A stretch of DNA of 64,000 nt from Strongylocentrotus droebachiensis. Lineage: Eukaryota > Echinodermata > Echinoidea > Camarodonta > Strongylocentrotidae. Each line of letters begins with the position of its first letter. Positions within the stretch are counted from its first letter, which is position 1. Where the stretch lies: the NCBI GenBank assembly GCA_035222895.1, contig JAVYIG010009884.1, positions 1 through 64,000 of the forward strand. Reading direction: 5' to 3'. Shown here piece after piece: positions 10,993-23,757 of this stretch. A program made the position numbers and the translations under genes. The notes under the pieces are model-generated. The model was not told the DNA's origin. It made no database searches and worked only from the letters and a program-made list of their open reading frames with translations.

Positions 10993-13092
10993 CTATATAG
11001 CACGTGACGACAGATATATGTGGTGCCAGATATGTCAGCAGTCAGCAGTGCATGGTAGTGGTGCATCAATAGACGAATGGTGGAAGAGAGAAAATGGGGA
11101 GGGATAAAGAGATAAAGAGAGAGAGAGAGAGAAGGAGAGGGAAGGAGAGAGAGAAAGAGAGCGATGCGATGGATGGAGAGAGGGGGAGAGGGAGAACGTT
11201 ATTTCTTGAGGTGTCGTCATTAACCTTTAAAGCCATTCACGCGTCGCCAACTTACCGCAGCCACCATCAGTGGCGGATCCGGGAGGGCGGGGGCCGGGGC
11301 CCTCCCCCCCCCCCCCCCTTGGCAAAAAAAGAAGGAAAAAAAAAAGGGGAAAAAAAAAAAGGTAAAAAAAAAAGAAAAAAAAAAGGAAGGAAAAAAAGGA
11401 ACAGAAAAGAAGGAAATAAAAGGGAAAGATATCAAAGGTATCAAAATATGCTCATCTGACCGTAATATATTGCCTAACACACCTGAGCCTCCGGGGGCTC
11501 CGCCTCCTAGACCCAACACCAATTTGTGTCCTGCCAGTGTCAGAAATAAGGTATAAAAATATGCTCATCTGACCGTTATTTATTTCCCGAAACCCCTGAG
11601 CTTCCGGCTCCCCCTGGGAAAAAAACGTTAATTTTACTTTTTTTTTTGGGGGGGGGGAGATGGGCACTCAAGGGGGGGGGGGGAGGTGTTACACCCACAA
11701 ATGTAATAACACCCACAAATGTAATAACCACTTTACCCACAAATGTAATAATTTTGAATCACCCACAAATGTAATAATGACTTTACCCACAAATGTAATA
11801 AATTTGAAGGGATATTTTGTCGAATTTTTTCAAAACTAAAAACCCTGTAATATAGCATGGGTATACCGCGCAGTCTTTACTCCAGACCCGGTTATTTCAA
11901 ACATTTAAAAAATCTTCAAAACTAAGACCCCATAATCCTTTTCCTGTGGAATAACATGAGAATCGAGCGTAGTCTTTCCTCCAGAGTCCAGACCCAGTTA
12001 TTCAAAAGTAAAAAATAAAAAAAACACACTTTTAAACTAAGACCTCACCATCTTCCAAACTAAGACCCAGTAATAAAGCATGGGTTTAGAGCGTAGTTTT
12101 TCTTCCAGACCTGGTTATTTCAAAACTTTTTAAAAATCTTCAAAACTAAGACCCCATCATCTTATTCCTGTGGAAGAACTGTTGTTGTTGTTGTTTTAGT
12201 TTATAGGCGTTTGTCATTCAGAAGTGAATATTTACGCCTCTTCTCTTAGAAACATGAGTATTGAGCGTAGTCTTTCCTCCAGACCCGGTTATTCCAAAAA
12301 AAAAAAAAAAAAAAAACCCTTTTAAACTAAGACCCCTCCATCTTCCAAATTAAGACCCGGTAATAAAATAAAGCATGGGATTAGAGCGTAGTCTTTAGTT
12401 CAGACTCGGTTATTTAAAAAAAAAATCTTCAAACTAAGACCTCACCATCTCATTCCTGTGGAATAACATGGGTATAGAGCGTAGTCTTTCCTCCAGACCC
12501 GGTTATTTCAAAAGAAATAGAAATTTAAACAAATCTTCGAAACTAAGACCCACCATCTTATTCCTCTTTTTTTTCATTTAAAAATAAATTACATTATTAC
12601 ATATGTGGTTACAACACGTCGCAAATAAATGATTGGTCGGCGGTCACACGAACTGACGAATCAGTCAAAATGGTCCATATATATAACACACAGAGGAGGG
12701 ACCGATTCGATGGTTCGTTGACGGTCGACGATTTTTTAATCATGTAAATATTCTAACGCCCACAAATATCCTGGAATTCAATGTTCGTAGAAAAAAAAGT
12801 AATCGAATAAGTGACCTTAAATGTATTTAAATATTGTTTTATGCTGATTGTTTTATGCATGTGATTATGAAATATGTTCACGATATGTAACATATAGCTA
12901 CTTTGCTTATTTCTGTAGCCCTCCTGCATCTAATGTATGTTAATTATGCATTCAATATATTTGTTTAAATTCGTTTATTATCTGTATAAAATTATATACA
13001 CTTAAAATATTGTATCAAACCATATTATGTTCATGAAAATGTATGATGAAAAAAGAAAAAAAGATGCAGAAACCAATAAATCAAATCAAAAA

Positions 13093-13132
<40 letters not shown>

Positions 13133-14932
13133 GCTATTAGTGACATTGAAACGTTGGATTGCGATGTTATATTTTCATGAGTGCGTGAATGAATTACCTT
13201 TCTTCATGTGATGAACGTATCAATTACTTATACTGAAGACTGTGAAAGTGTGAATTCATGAGAACGAAGTTTATTCAAAGGCACATACAAACAAAACACA
13301 TTTATATTACAGTTTTCCCTACTTCTGAAACACTCAAGCAGCTATATAAACAAGAACAAGTCTGAAATGATAATCGGTTAACAAACAAATAAAAACGCAT
13401 ACTTTCATATAACAAATGAAATAAAATGAAGTATGACTGATCAAAAGGAAATAATTATTTTAATTATACAATGAGATAAAGAATATTAACAACCTAAAAA
13501 AAAAAATTATTTCCTTTTGATCAGTCATACTTCATTTCAACTCCGTCTACTCTTGAAGCATCTGAAAAGTATTACTGAATTACTGAGTTGTACGTGTTAA
13601 GTAGTTTTATATGGACGAATACTAAGTTACAGAAAGCCAGGTACATTTAGCATTTCGGCATCTTGTTCTCTTGTTTTTCCTAGCTTAGAAGAATTGTCAC
13701 GTGTTAGGTTGTTTGCGTTTTATATCAAGTTCAGTTGATGTTATCAGGTTCAATATTGCCCAAATTATAACCTTGTTTGCTTGTAAAAGACATGTGAGTT
13801 ACTCCACCTTTTTATACGTAATAATTATTTTGGTTCTGTTACCGTCTGTATATTAATGAAACAACCTCTTCATTCGTTTGGAATAAAATACTTTCTATCT
13901 TACAAAATCTATGTATCCATCATTGCATCACAAAAAAACTATAACCTCTGCAATTTACTCACATTGATTGAGAGAGTATATAAATATTTTATCAGTCAAA
14001 GGGTTCTGCAATCGTTCATTTAAAACATGCAAATATATTTCGCGTGATCTCGTTATACAGCTATTTATGATTTGTTATATGAAAGTATGCGTTGTTATTT
14101 GCTTGTTAACCGATTTTCATTTCAGACTTGTCCTTGTTTATATTGCTGCTTGAGTGTTTCAGAAGTAGGGAAAACTGTAATATAAATGTGTTTTGTTTGT
14201 ATTTGCCTTTGAATAAATTTCGTTCTCATGAATTCACACCGTGTACCGCGTACCAATTGGTAGTCTTCAGTATAAGTAATTGATACGTTCATCACATGAA
14301 GAAAGGTAATTCATTCACGCACTCATGAAAATATAACATCACAATCCAACGTTTCAATGTCACTAATAGCGTACATATATATATATATATATATATGTTA
14401 CATATCGTGAACATATTTAATAATCACATGCATAAAACAATCAGCGTCAATATTTAAATACATTTAAGGTCACTTATTCGATTACTTTTTTTTTCTACGA
14501 ACATTGAATTCCAGGATATTTGTGGGCGTTAGAATATTTACATGATTAAAAAATCGTCGACCGTCAACGAACCATCGAATCGGTCCCTCCTCTGTGTGTT
14601 ATATATATGGACCATTTTGACTGATTCGTCAGTTCGTGTGACCGCCGACCAATCATTTATTTGTGACGTGTTGTATCCACATATGTAATAATGTTTTTTT
14701 ATTTTTAAATGAAAAAAAAAGAGGAATAAGATGGTGGGTCTTAGTTTCGAAGATTTGTTTAAATTTCTATTTCTTTTGAAATAACCGGGTCTGAAGGAAA
14801 GACTACGCTCTATACCCATGTTATTCCACAGGAATGAGATGGTGAGGTCTTAGTTTAAAGATTTTGTTTGTTTTTAAATAACCGAGTCTGAAGTAAAGAC
14901 TACGCTTTAATCCCATGCTTTATTACCGGGTC

Positions 14933-15372
14933 GCGTTATTTTTTTATGCGGCACAGATTGGGGCATGGTGCGTGTTGAGTCTATGGGAAGTACGTTCTTT
15001 CCCTTCTGAATAGTGTCTGCACGTACGTGAGACTAGTCATGTTCGCTAGCGCATTAGCGCTGCGAAGAAGTTTGAATATCCATCGCGAACTATGTGTTTA
15101 GATAACATTCCTCTTCGTTTAAGTTAGTTAAGTTTTATTGACTTATTATTGTGATGTTCTCCTTATTGACGTGCTGCCTCCTCTTCAGATTTCCAATTTC
15201 ATTTTAATTGTTGATGTAATGATATTCCATACGGTAGTGGATTACATGTAACACTACTAAATCAGACCTCTACTACTTATACTGTCTAGTACGCACACGA
15301 CCACTATTAGTCTGTAAATCAAGACCCCTTTTTAAAAAAAGCCCCAATCTGTGCCGCATAAAAAAATAACGC
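14933..15372 (+). mobile_element. 440-bp MITE with 9-bp target duplication, copy 1
   Basis: Terminal inverted repeats of about 33 bases start GCGTTATTTTTTTATGCGG and end with the complement. Flanked on both sides by TACCGGGTC. The 9-base duplication and long terminal repeats suggest a Mutator-like non-autonomous element. It lies in the right arm of the foldback. Confidence 0.88.
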
Positions 15373-15417
15373 TACCGGGTCTTAATTTGGAAGATGGAGG
15401 GGTCTTAGTTTAAAAGG

Positions 15418-15449
<32 letters not shown>

Positions 15450-15615
15450 TAACTTTTGAATAACCTGGTCTGGAGGAAAAGATTACGCTCAATACTCATG
15501 TTCTTCCACAGGAATAAGATGATGGGGTCTTAGTTTTGAAGATTTTAAAAAAGTTTTGAAATAACCGGGTCTGGAAGAAAAACTACGCTCTAAACCCATG
15601 CTTTATTACCGGGTC

Positions 15616-16055
15616 GCGTTATTTTTTTATGCGGCACAGATTGGGGCTTTTTTTTAAAAGGGGTCTTGATTTACAGACTAATAGTGGTCGTGTGCGTACT
15701 AGACAGTATAAGTAGTAGAGGTCTGATTTAGTAGTGTTACATGTAATCCACTACCGTATGGAATATCATTACATCAACAATTAAAATGAAATTGGAAATC
15801 TGAAGAGGAGGCAGCACGTCAATAAGGAGAACATCACAATAATAAGTCAATAAAACTTAACTAACTTAAACGAAGAGGAATGTTATCTAAACACATAGTT
15901 CGCGATGGATATTCAAACTTCTTCGCAGCGCTAATGCGCTAGCGAACATGACTAGTCTCACGTACGTGCAGACACTATTCAGAAGGGAAAGAACGTACTT
16001 CCCATAGACTCAACACGCACCATGCCCCAATCTGTGCCGCATAAAAAAATAACGC
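15616..16055 (-). mobile_element. 440-bp MITE, copy 2, inverted
   Basis: Same length and termini as the copy at 14,933, in opposite orientation and nearly identical in sequence. Also flanked by TACCGGGTC on both sides. The identical target word is explained by the tandem repeats of the host foldback, which contain TACCGGGTC many times. Confidence 0.88.
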
Positions 16056-16964
16056 TACCGGGTCTTAGTTTGGAAAATGGTGGCGTCTTAGTTTAAAAGT
16101 TTTTTTTTTTTTTTTTTAACTTTTGAATAACTGGGTCTGGAGGAAAGACTACGCTCGATTCTCATGTTATTCCACAGGAAAAGGATTATGGGGTCTTAGT
16201 TTTGAAGATTTTTTAAATGTTTGAAATAACTGGGTCTGGAGTAAACACTGCGCGGTATACCCATGCTATATTACAGGGTTTTAGTTTTGAACAAATTCGA
16301 CAAAATATCCCTTCAAATTTATTACATTTGTGGGTGATTCAAAATTATTACATTTGTGGGTAAAGTGGTTATTACGTTTGTGGGTGAAATTATTACATTT
16401 TTTGGTAAAGTGTTATTACATTTGTGGGTGTTGTTACATTTGTGGGTAAAGTGTTATTACATTTGTGGGCGTTATTACATGTGTGGGCGTTATTACATTT
16501 GTGGGTGTAACAGGGGGGGGGGGGGGGGTACGATTTTTCAAATTTTCGAGGGCCACAAAAAAAAAAACTCCCCCCCCCCCACACCACTGAGCGAAATATT
16601 GGCCGGCACGATAATCAAATTGATTTCAAATTTGTGCCCCCACCCAAAAGAAATCCTGGATCCGCGCCAGGCCACCATCACCACCGCCTCCCCGTCCCAT
16701 CATCTCCAGAGCAATCTAGGGTCGATACCTCATCTCAAGCACAGCGAATTCCTCAATGGTATCTTACCTTGACCACCTATCACCACCAACCCCATGGTCG
16801 CACATACATACACCGAAAGATAATGCATACTAGTAGTGCATCGCAGCCGTTCCAGCATTTTTGGTCGACAAAAGTTATATGCGGCAATGTTGGATATGAA
16901 AATAGATATGACAGAGCAAGCCGGTACCGCCGGAGCAGCAACGCAGCCCCTGTTAGGCGCGGTT

Positions 16965-18935
16965 GCAATTAAGCTCCTCCCTTTTGGAAAGGTGATCCCC
17001 TAGTGTGGTTTGCCCAGGCGGAAGCGCAGTTTGTTACGCGTGCAAATTCAACTGAATCTACAAAGTAAGCATATGTTATTGCCGCACTTCCACAGAAAGT
17101 GGCACAATATATTCGCGATATCTTAATTAGTCCTTCTAATAATGATCAATATACGACCCTTAAATCTAATCTAATTGTGCTTGTCAGCGCTTCGGAGCAG
17201 CGCTGGGTTCAGGAGCTTCTGGCAGAGGAAGAAATAGGCAAAAGAAAGCATTCGCAGCTCCTGCGTAGGGTGGAACATTTTTTAGGCGAGCAGAAGCTGG
17301 AGAAAAGTATATTGAAGCAGCTATTTCTCCAATGGCTACCCGTGAATGTACGGTTAATACTTGTTTCTACGAGCAAAGACTTGTCGCTTAGCGCTTTAGC
17401 CGATCGTATAATAGAGGCGCATCCACACCCTCTCCGCACCATTTCAGCCATTGCACCGGCAACGGTTAAAAAGGCTAAACCTGCAACTACTCTTAAAATT
17501 CAGGTGACTGCATGATCTCACCAGATTGGTCCGTGAGCTTACGACCGTCGTCGGGCACATGCAGCGTAGTATTAAAAAAAAGAAGTCGTAGTCGCAGCCG
17601 CCAGCGCAATGTAAAACACGACACACCATCTGACGCAACGACTGACAAACTGTGTTAATGGTATCATAGCCGGTGTGGTAATAACGCACACCATTGCCGA
17701 CCGCCTTGCTCGCGACAGAAATCGGAAGACCAGAGGGTTGGGGCGACGAACCCAACTAGTCAGCCAGATAATCGTCTTTTCTATCTTGTAGACATAAACT
17801 CGCGCGCGAATTTTTTTGGTTGACACCGGCGCGGCCGTCTCCGTATTCCGTACTACAAAACAGCAGCGAACTTGTAAATCAATCATAACGTTGAAGGCAG
17901 CTAAGGACTCCATTATTGCCCCTTAAGGGCGACGTAATTCGCTAAACTTAAACGTAGGTCTCCGTCTCAAATGCCAATGGGTTTTTATTATTGCCGGTGT
18001 ATCTGTACCAATACTTGGCGCAGATTTCGTACACCATTTTCGATTGCTTGATAATATGCTCCGACGTAAGTTAATCGACTGTGTAACCGGATTACGCGTA
18101 ACGGCAAACCTTCGAACTGTCCGTGTATTAGCCCCGTGTTTGATACAACCAACAATCCTGATCCATTTTGCGAACTTCTTCCCGCGGAGTATAATGACGT
18201 CACTGTACCCATCTACAAAGCACAAGCGTTAAAGTACGATGTAGTTCACTACATAGAAATGCACCGTCCGCAAGTCAGCGCGAGGTCTCGCAGACTTGCC
18301 CCGGAAAATTTGAAAATAGCACGAGATGAATTTCAGCATAATTATGCTCGATTTGGATATTATTCCCTCATCCAGCAGCTAATGGGCCTCCCCATTACAT
18401 AATTATGGTGCCCCAAAAGACAGAAGGGGACTGGCGCCCTTGCGGCGATTACAGAGCGTTGAATCACGCAACCGTTCCTGACCGTTACCCTGTGCCCCAT
18501 ATACAGGATTTCGAAGCGAGTCTCCACGGAATGCAGGTATTCTCAAAGGTAGATTTAGTCCGAGCATATCACCAAATTCCTGTCGCGCCCGATGATGTAA
18601 GGAATACCGCGATATGTACTCCATTCTGTTTATTCGAATTTGTTAGGATGCTATTCGGATTGCGGAGTGTAGCCCAGTCATTCCAACGATTCATAGACAA
18701 AGTCATACGAGGTCTGCCGAATGTATACGCGTACACTGTCGCTAGTAGTAGCAGGGAGGCCGGACATGAAATCCACCTGCGACAATTATTTGACAGACTC
18801 TCTCTAAAGTTTGGTGTCGTAGTTAATTTAAACAAGTGTGTGTTCGGTCGAACAGAGCTAGATTTCTTAGGTCATCGAATCAATGACGCCGGAGTCGCTT
18901 CCCTACAAAGTGGCAACTATCCGTCAATCTAGTTT
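16965..18935 (+). mobile_element. Decayed Ty3/gypsy-type retrotransposon fragment
   Basis: Gag-like sequence from about 16,970 (FWKGDPLVWF, then from 17,099 AQYIRDILIS and LSLSALADRI), interrupted by a TAA near 17,065. An aspartic protease core VDTGAAVSV is at about 17,816. A reverse transcriptase runs from 18,405 ([36 protein letters not shown]). Frames change between domains and stops intervene. In the RT palm the YxDD catalytic motif is missing: AYTVASSS is what remains, so two catalytic aspartates are lost. RNase H, integrase and LTRs are not visible. Dead copy, absent from gene B. Confidence 0.88.
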
Positions 18936-20262
18936 ACCCCTCTTCCTTGGAAGGTCTACGCTTCCACTCCACTGTTCCTTCCATCTATTTTAAATATCCC
19001 TTGTGCTGTAAGTCTCTTTTTAAAATATTATATCTGCTTGCTTATCTCTACACCAATATAAAATGTTCTGCCTCTTTGATTTATCTCGTACTTCTTTTAA
19101 ATTTAACGAAACACAATTACAAACAATAGATACACTTCTATATTCCATTTAAATGAAAGAACTAACTTGTCAACTATTCTTAATTTAAACAAGCGACGGC
19201 GACGCGAACACAAATAATCTTACTTGGTTATTTTCCATAAACTTCATTTCATTTACACTGGATAGGCTGCGACACCTACACATACACACACACCTACAAT
19301 AGCATACATGAACAAACAAAAAACACACACACTCTATCACACACCACAACAAAACGTTGCCACGCTGTGAACGTTGCCACACTGTGAACACTGCTCCCCC
19401 CGCCCACTCCCGAGGGACAATAAAACTATACCCCAGAGCATTCAATCTAACCTAATCTATTATCATTATCTCCACAAAGAGAGATTTCACCCCCTTTTTT
19501 TATAACTTGAAGGACTATCCTTTCATGTCATCCGTCACACACCCGATATCCACAGGTGAATGGTAAACATATTTGAATTAAAAAACCAGCCAACTGTCCT
19601 AAACAAAATGCATACATTATCACCGATTTAAGAGACCACTTCCCAACGTGGTCCTTTATAACTTTGGACAGCGCAGAGAGCCCCCACAATAGGCCCATAC
19701 CCAACCACGCCCCAAAGTGACGGGTACGTACCAGCCATCAAGAATCAGAACCGTAATCCAAAAATCATCTGTTACGCCTTCAGGGGGTGATTGTATATGC
19801 CAAGTAGCCCACAATGGTCGAGTAGAGGTTCATCAACCCCAACATTCACAAAAAAATGTCTTACAGTATCATTAATGAATAAAACTTCCCAACATAATTA
19901 TAATGCAAATCTTCAAGCCTGTTTATCCTTTCAACCGTATAGAGAGTATCCCAGCCCCCAGTTGGCTTGCCCCTCCCCCCCCAAAAAAAAAAAAGATACA
20001 TCCCATATCGATCACCCCTCCACCTGCAATCACCACACGATAGGTTCCCTCCATCATTTACTACACACCTCCACCAACAATCGCCATCGTCTAGATCCCT
20101 GCACTCATACCTCCGATTTCACCCCTCCACCACCAATGCCCTCAAAGACACCTTTCCCCCCATTTCACACCTGCAACACCTCTCGCTCAACAATCTCCAT
20201 CCGTCCCCTGCATCCATTCTTCCCACTTCAACCCTCAACCATCAATCACCCATCACCCCTAC
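18936..20262. other. Gene A intron 2, right part: low complexity, no gene
   Basis: 18.95-19.9 kb is AT-rich unique sequence followed by CA-rich stretches. From about 20,095 to exon 2 the sequence is CCACC/CATC-rich and aligns with gene B at 62,750-62,980. The proline/serine-rich frames here are by-products of that composition. Confidence 0.6.
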
Positions 20263-20434
20263 CTGCCCCATGTTGAACCAGGAGCTTCACCATGTCTAGG
20301 TTGTCGATGCGGGCCGCGTAGTGGAGCGCACTGTTGTTCTTGGCGTCGTGCTTCGACACTGAGTTGGCTCTGTCGCCCGGGTCCATATCATTCAGAAGCT
20401 GTTGAAGCTCTTCGAGTTTGCCCGCCCTCGCGAG
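20263..20434 (-). CDS. TRPA1: Gene A exon 2, first ankyrin repeats
   Basis: 172 bases, phase 0 to 1, CAG acceptor and GTAGGG donor. It encodes 57 residues starting LARAGKLEEL with the ankyrin core SALHYAARIDNLDMVKLLV. The gene B paralogue at 62,985-63,156 has the same length and boundaries. A 5'-truncated LINE sits about 100 bases upstream in intron 1, in opposite orientation. Confidence 0.9.
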
Positions 20435-20539
20435 CTGAGATGTAAAATATATAAAACTAGTGTCATCCTCAAAAAGACCAAAACTATATGAACTAGAAAA
20501 ATATATCATCGTACAACTTTGACTAGTTGTTTTAGGTTT

Positions 20540-22415
20540 TTGGCAAAAGCATTCGCCTGTTACATCTTTATTGAAAGGCACGGATGATTGGTTGCAAGCA
20601 TTGGATGGAGGCCTTTCTACTGGTGCTTTGTTTATCGATCTGAAAAAGGCGTTTGACACTGCGGACGTTCAAATACTTGTTAAAAGACTGTCCAGCATTG
20701 GTGTTTCGAGGGACACATTACTATCTTGGTTCGAAAGTTACTTGTATAACCCTAAGATGTGTACCTGTATTGATTCTGCTACATCAAATATTTTAGATAT
20801 AGATTATGGAATTCCTCAAGGGTCCATACTTGGCCCTATTTTTTTTTTAAATATTTGTATAAATGATCTGGTGAAACAAGTAAAACATTGTAAAATGCAT
20901 CTATATGCAAATGATACTGTGCTATTTTTCTTATAAAAGTGTTGATATTGTTGAACAAAATATTAATTTCGATTGACGTAACATACAGTTGGCTTTGCTG
21001 TAATAAACTCAGTTTTAAAGGTAAAGACCAGTTTTGGAAACGCCCCCCTCTCAAAAAAATGAAATGGAAGCTCTTATTATCAGTTATGTGAAAGAATATG
21101 TTTCGACTAATACTGTATGATACAAATTTTGCCGAGAAACCGCCTACTAATTGATATAGGCCTATTTGGTATTTTATTATATCTTTTTGGACCGGATAGA
21201 TATCGCTCACGTGTCGGGTAGTCCCATATACATCTTTCTGTGTACAGTGCTTGTAACTTTACCAAGACTGAGCCAACTTTCTTATCATTTTGATGATTCC
21301 AGAGTCTTACAGTACACACCAATAATTATATGCTAGATAATCAACTTTTTCTGATCTATTCCACAACGTTTCTTTCACAATGCAATCGCATGACCATAAC
21401 TGGTCTTTATCTTTAACGTTGACAAAACCATTTGTATGTTATTTGGAACAATGTAATATCTTAAATGTAAATATATTTGGTAAACGTATTGTTCAAAGTA
21501 ATATTGTGAAATATCTTGGAATGCATCTTGATACCAAGTTAAAATGGGATATTCATATTGACGAAATGTGTAGAAAAATAAGTAAAGTTGTAAGTTTTTT
21601 AGCTCGTCTTTGACATTTTATATCGGAATCCAATCTGAAGATGGTATATAATTAAATTATTCTTCCACTTTTTGATTATGCAGATATTGTTTATGATTCG
21701 GCAAGCAAGAAACACACTGACCGCCTCCAAAAATTACAAAACAGGGCCGGCCGTATCGTTATCAAAATTAATCCTTTTAACCATGTTTCAAATAACGATA
21801 TTCATGTTAAATCAGGGTGGAAATCTCTCCATTCAAGACGTAAAATGCATTTAAATATAATGGTCTATAAATCCCTGAACAATTTGGCTCCTCCTTATTT
21901 AGAGGAGTCCTTAAAATGCTGTAACTATCCATATTCTCTACGATCACATGGGAATATTAAACTCCCCACCAAACCAAAGAGTGAATGCTGCCGTAAAATG
22001 TTTGTGTATAAAGGCTCACGTGAGTACAATGACCTACCGTTAACTATTAAGCTATCCAACAGCTTAAAAACTTTTAGCAAAAATCTAAATTTAAGAAATC
22101 AGTTTTGCTCTGATCTGTAATAGAACATGCTTGGGATGGGGGGGGGGGGGGGGAGATTTATGCTTCTCAAATATATTTTAGGTTTTATATGTATTTAAAT
22201 TATATTATTTTATGATGTATTGTATGATGTATAATAACTTTTAATATCTTAATTCCTGGACCCCAGGGAAGAACAGGTTTGTTATACTAACAAAGCTGAA
22301 TGGGTTATCCAGCCATTCACTATACCATTGATTTAAATATGTTCATGCAATTGCTTTGTATTGTTTTTAACATTGTGATATGGAAAATAAATACCAATAC
22401 CAATACCCCTTCTCT
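20540..22415 (+). mobile_element. 5'-truncated LINE, reverse transcriptase remnant
   Basis: Non-LTR reverse transcriptase with FIDLKKAFDTADVQI, GIPQGSILGP and the palm motif as YANDTVLF, where Asp-Asp has become Asn-Asp. The C-terminal part continues after frame breaks (YLGMHLDTKLKWDIHI at about 21,510; NRAGRIVI, YKSLNNLAPPYLEE, EYNDLPLTIKLSNSL to 22,120). The 3' end has an ACCAAT microsatellite tail near 22,405. Homology between genes A and B ends at about 20,540, marking the insertion point. Confidence 0.88.
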
Positions 22416-22679
22416 TTCACTCCCATATTACTTTGTATATAACCATGAAATGAATACAGTTAGTAAACTATTGTTTCATTTAATTAGATATAATATGAAC
22501 TCTATGTACATGTATGTGTAAATGAGATTCCAGAACGAGGAAATCAAACTATTTTTTGTAAGTTTACTTATATAGTGCAGACTAAGACTACTTGCTAGTT
22601 CTGTGAATATTGTAAGGAGTTTAGAAAATAAGTTGTTAAAGATGCGCCTTTTCAAGCTCAGTAATCTCGCTGAAATCTC

Positions 22680-23757
22680 TATTAATTTATGTCTTATCTA
22701 GTGTGTTTACAAAATGATTCGGTTTTACCATATAAAAAGATGCTTTGTTGCTAGCTCACAAAGTTTTCAATCAAATATCCCCGCACATTTACATGGCAAA
22801 CGACGATTACCATAGCAATGTGAAATGAATCTTCTGTGATGTATTCGTGATTGGGGTAACGCGAAGCTTTTTATTTCTTTAAAGGGTTCCTTTAAGAAAA
22901 AAAAGTTGGAAAAAACACTAACTTAGATTAAAGACTGCACAGGGCTTCATGGAGCTTTTTGTTGTTCACAAACGATTTTTCAAGTCCATACAATAACTGC
23001 CTGACAGAGCATGCAAAGCAAACGTGATGAGATCAACACAAAGGTCCTTGAGTATTGAAACTTATTAGTGCTTAATTTATGTGACTGTGGGCTGCGTGAA
23101 TATCCGGATAGAACAAGATTAGTATTCCTAGAATAACTGAATTGCATTATCATTTTTCAATGAATATGGAATATGGAGGAGGAAGTAAACATGTGTCCAA
23201 AGCAATTTTGTTAATGATTATAACAAAATTCACTGTATCTGGGTGTATACCAGTCTAAATTGCGAATATACAGTGTTATTATATCCATACAGTTGGAATA
23301 ATATTTTTTTGTCTCTTTTCATGAAATGATTGTGACAATCTGTGTATTACTTTATAAATTACGTTTATAATTTATACCACCAGGGTCTTCGTTATCTAGT
23401 GTGTTGATTACAAAATGATTTTGTTTTACCATATCAAAAGTGCCTTTTTTGCTTCTCACAAAGTTTCCAATCAAATATGCCCGTACATGTGTACATGGCA
23501 AACGACGAGTACCATAGCAATGTGAAATAAATCTTCTGTGATTTATTCGTGATTAGGCTAACGCGAAGCTTTTTATTTCTTAAAAGTGTTCCTTGAAAAA
23601 AGAAGTTGAAAAACACTAATCTAGTAGACTAAAGACTGGTTCCTCCCTCCCCACCCCTCCCCAATGACTGAGCCCATGCTACACCAATGGGGAGCGAAAT
23701 AACGCTTACAACTGCACAGTGCTTCATGGAGCTTTTTTTGTTCACAAACGATTTTTA
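22680..23757 (+). repeat. Direct duplication, about 700-base spacing
   Basis: Sequence from 22,690 (TCTAGTGTGTTTACAAAATG, then AACGACGATTACCATAGC) recurs from 23,395 with about 90% similarity by eye. The second copy is interrupted after AACGATTTTT by the element at 23,758 and resumes at 25,032 (CATACAATAACTGCCTGACA). Confidence 0.78.

Larger units (their letters stand above)
11268..16670. mobile_element. hAT-like composite foldback element
   Basis: 5.4 kb flanked by an identical 8-base duplication GCCACCAT (11,260-11,267 and 16,671-16,678). Ends are CAGTGGCGGATCC on the left and GGATCCGCGCCAG on the right, a terminus style known from hAT elements. Inside is a giant inverted repeat: roughly 11,680-13,400 pairs with 14,060-16,515, beginning in each arm with tandem ACCCACAAATGTAATA words. 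Further in are tandem blocks with words such as GACCCGGTTATT and AAGACCCCATC. No transposase frame is seen. Gene B has the uninterrupted intron at about 62,560-62,585. Confidence 0.82.

Noticed and set aside
11094..11522. Lys/Arg-rich and Phe-rich frames
   Set aside because: Arise from (AG)n and poly(A)/poly(C) tracts at the left end of the hAT-like element.
11690..11810. CRISPR-like array of ACCCACAAATGTAATA repeats
   Set aside because: Spacers are too short and irregular, the array is mirrored at 16,320-16,510 inside a eukaryotic foldback element, and no cas-like genes exist.
19791..20299. Proline/histidine-rich frames
   Set aside because: CCACC-rich intron sequence. The matching gene B stretch does not keep the frame.
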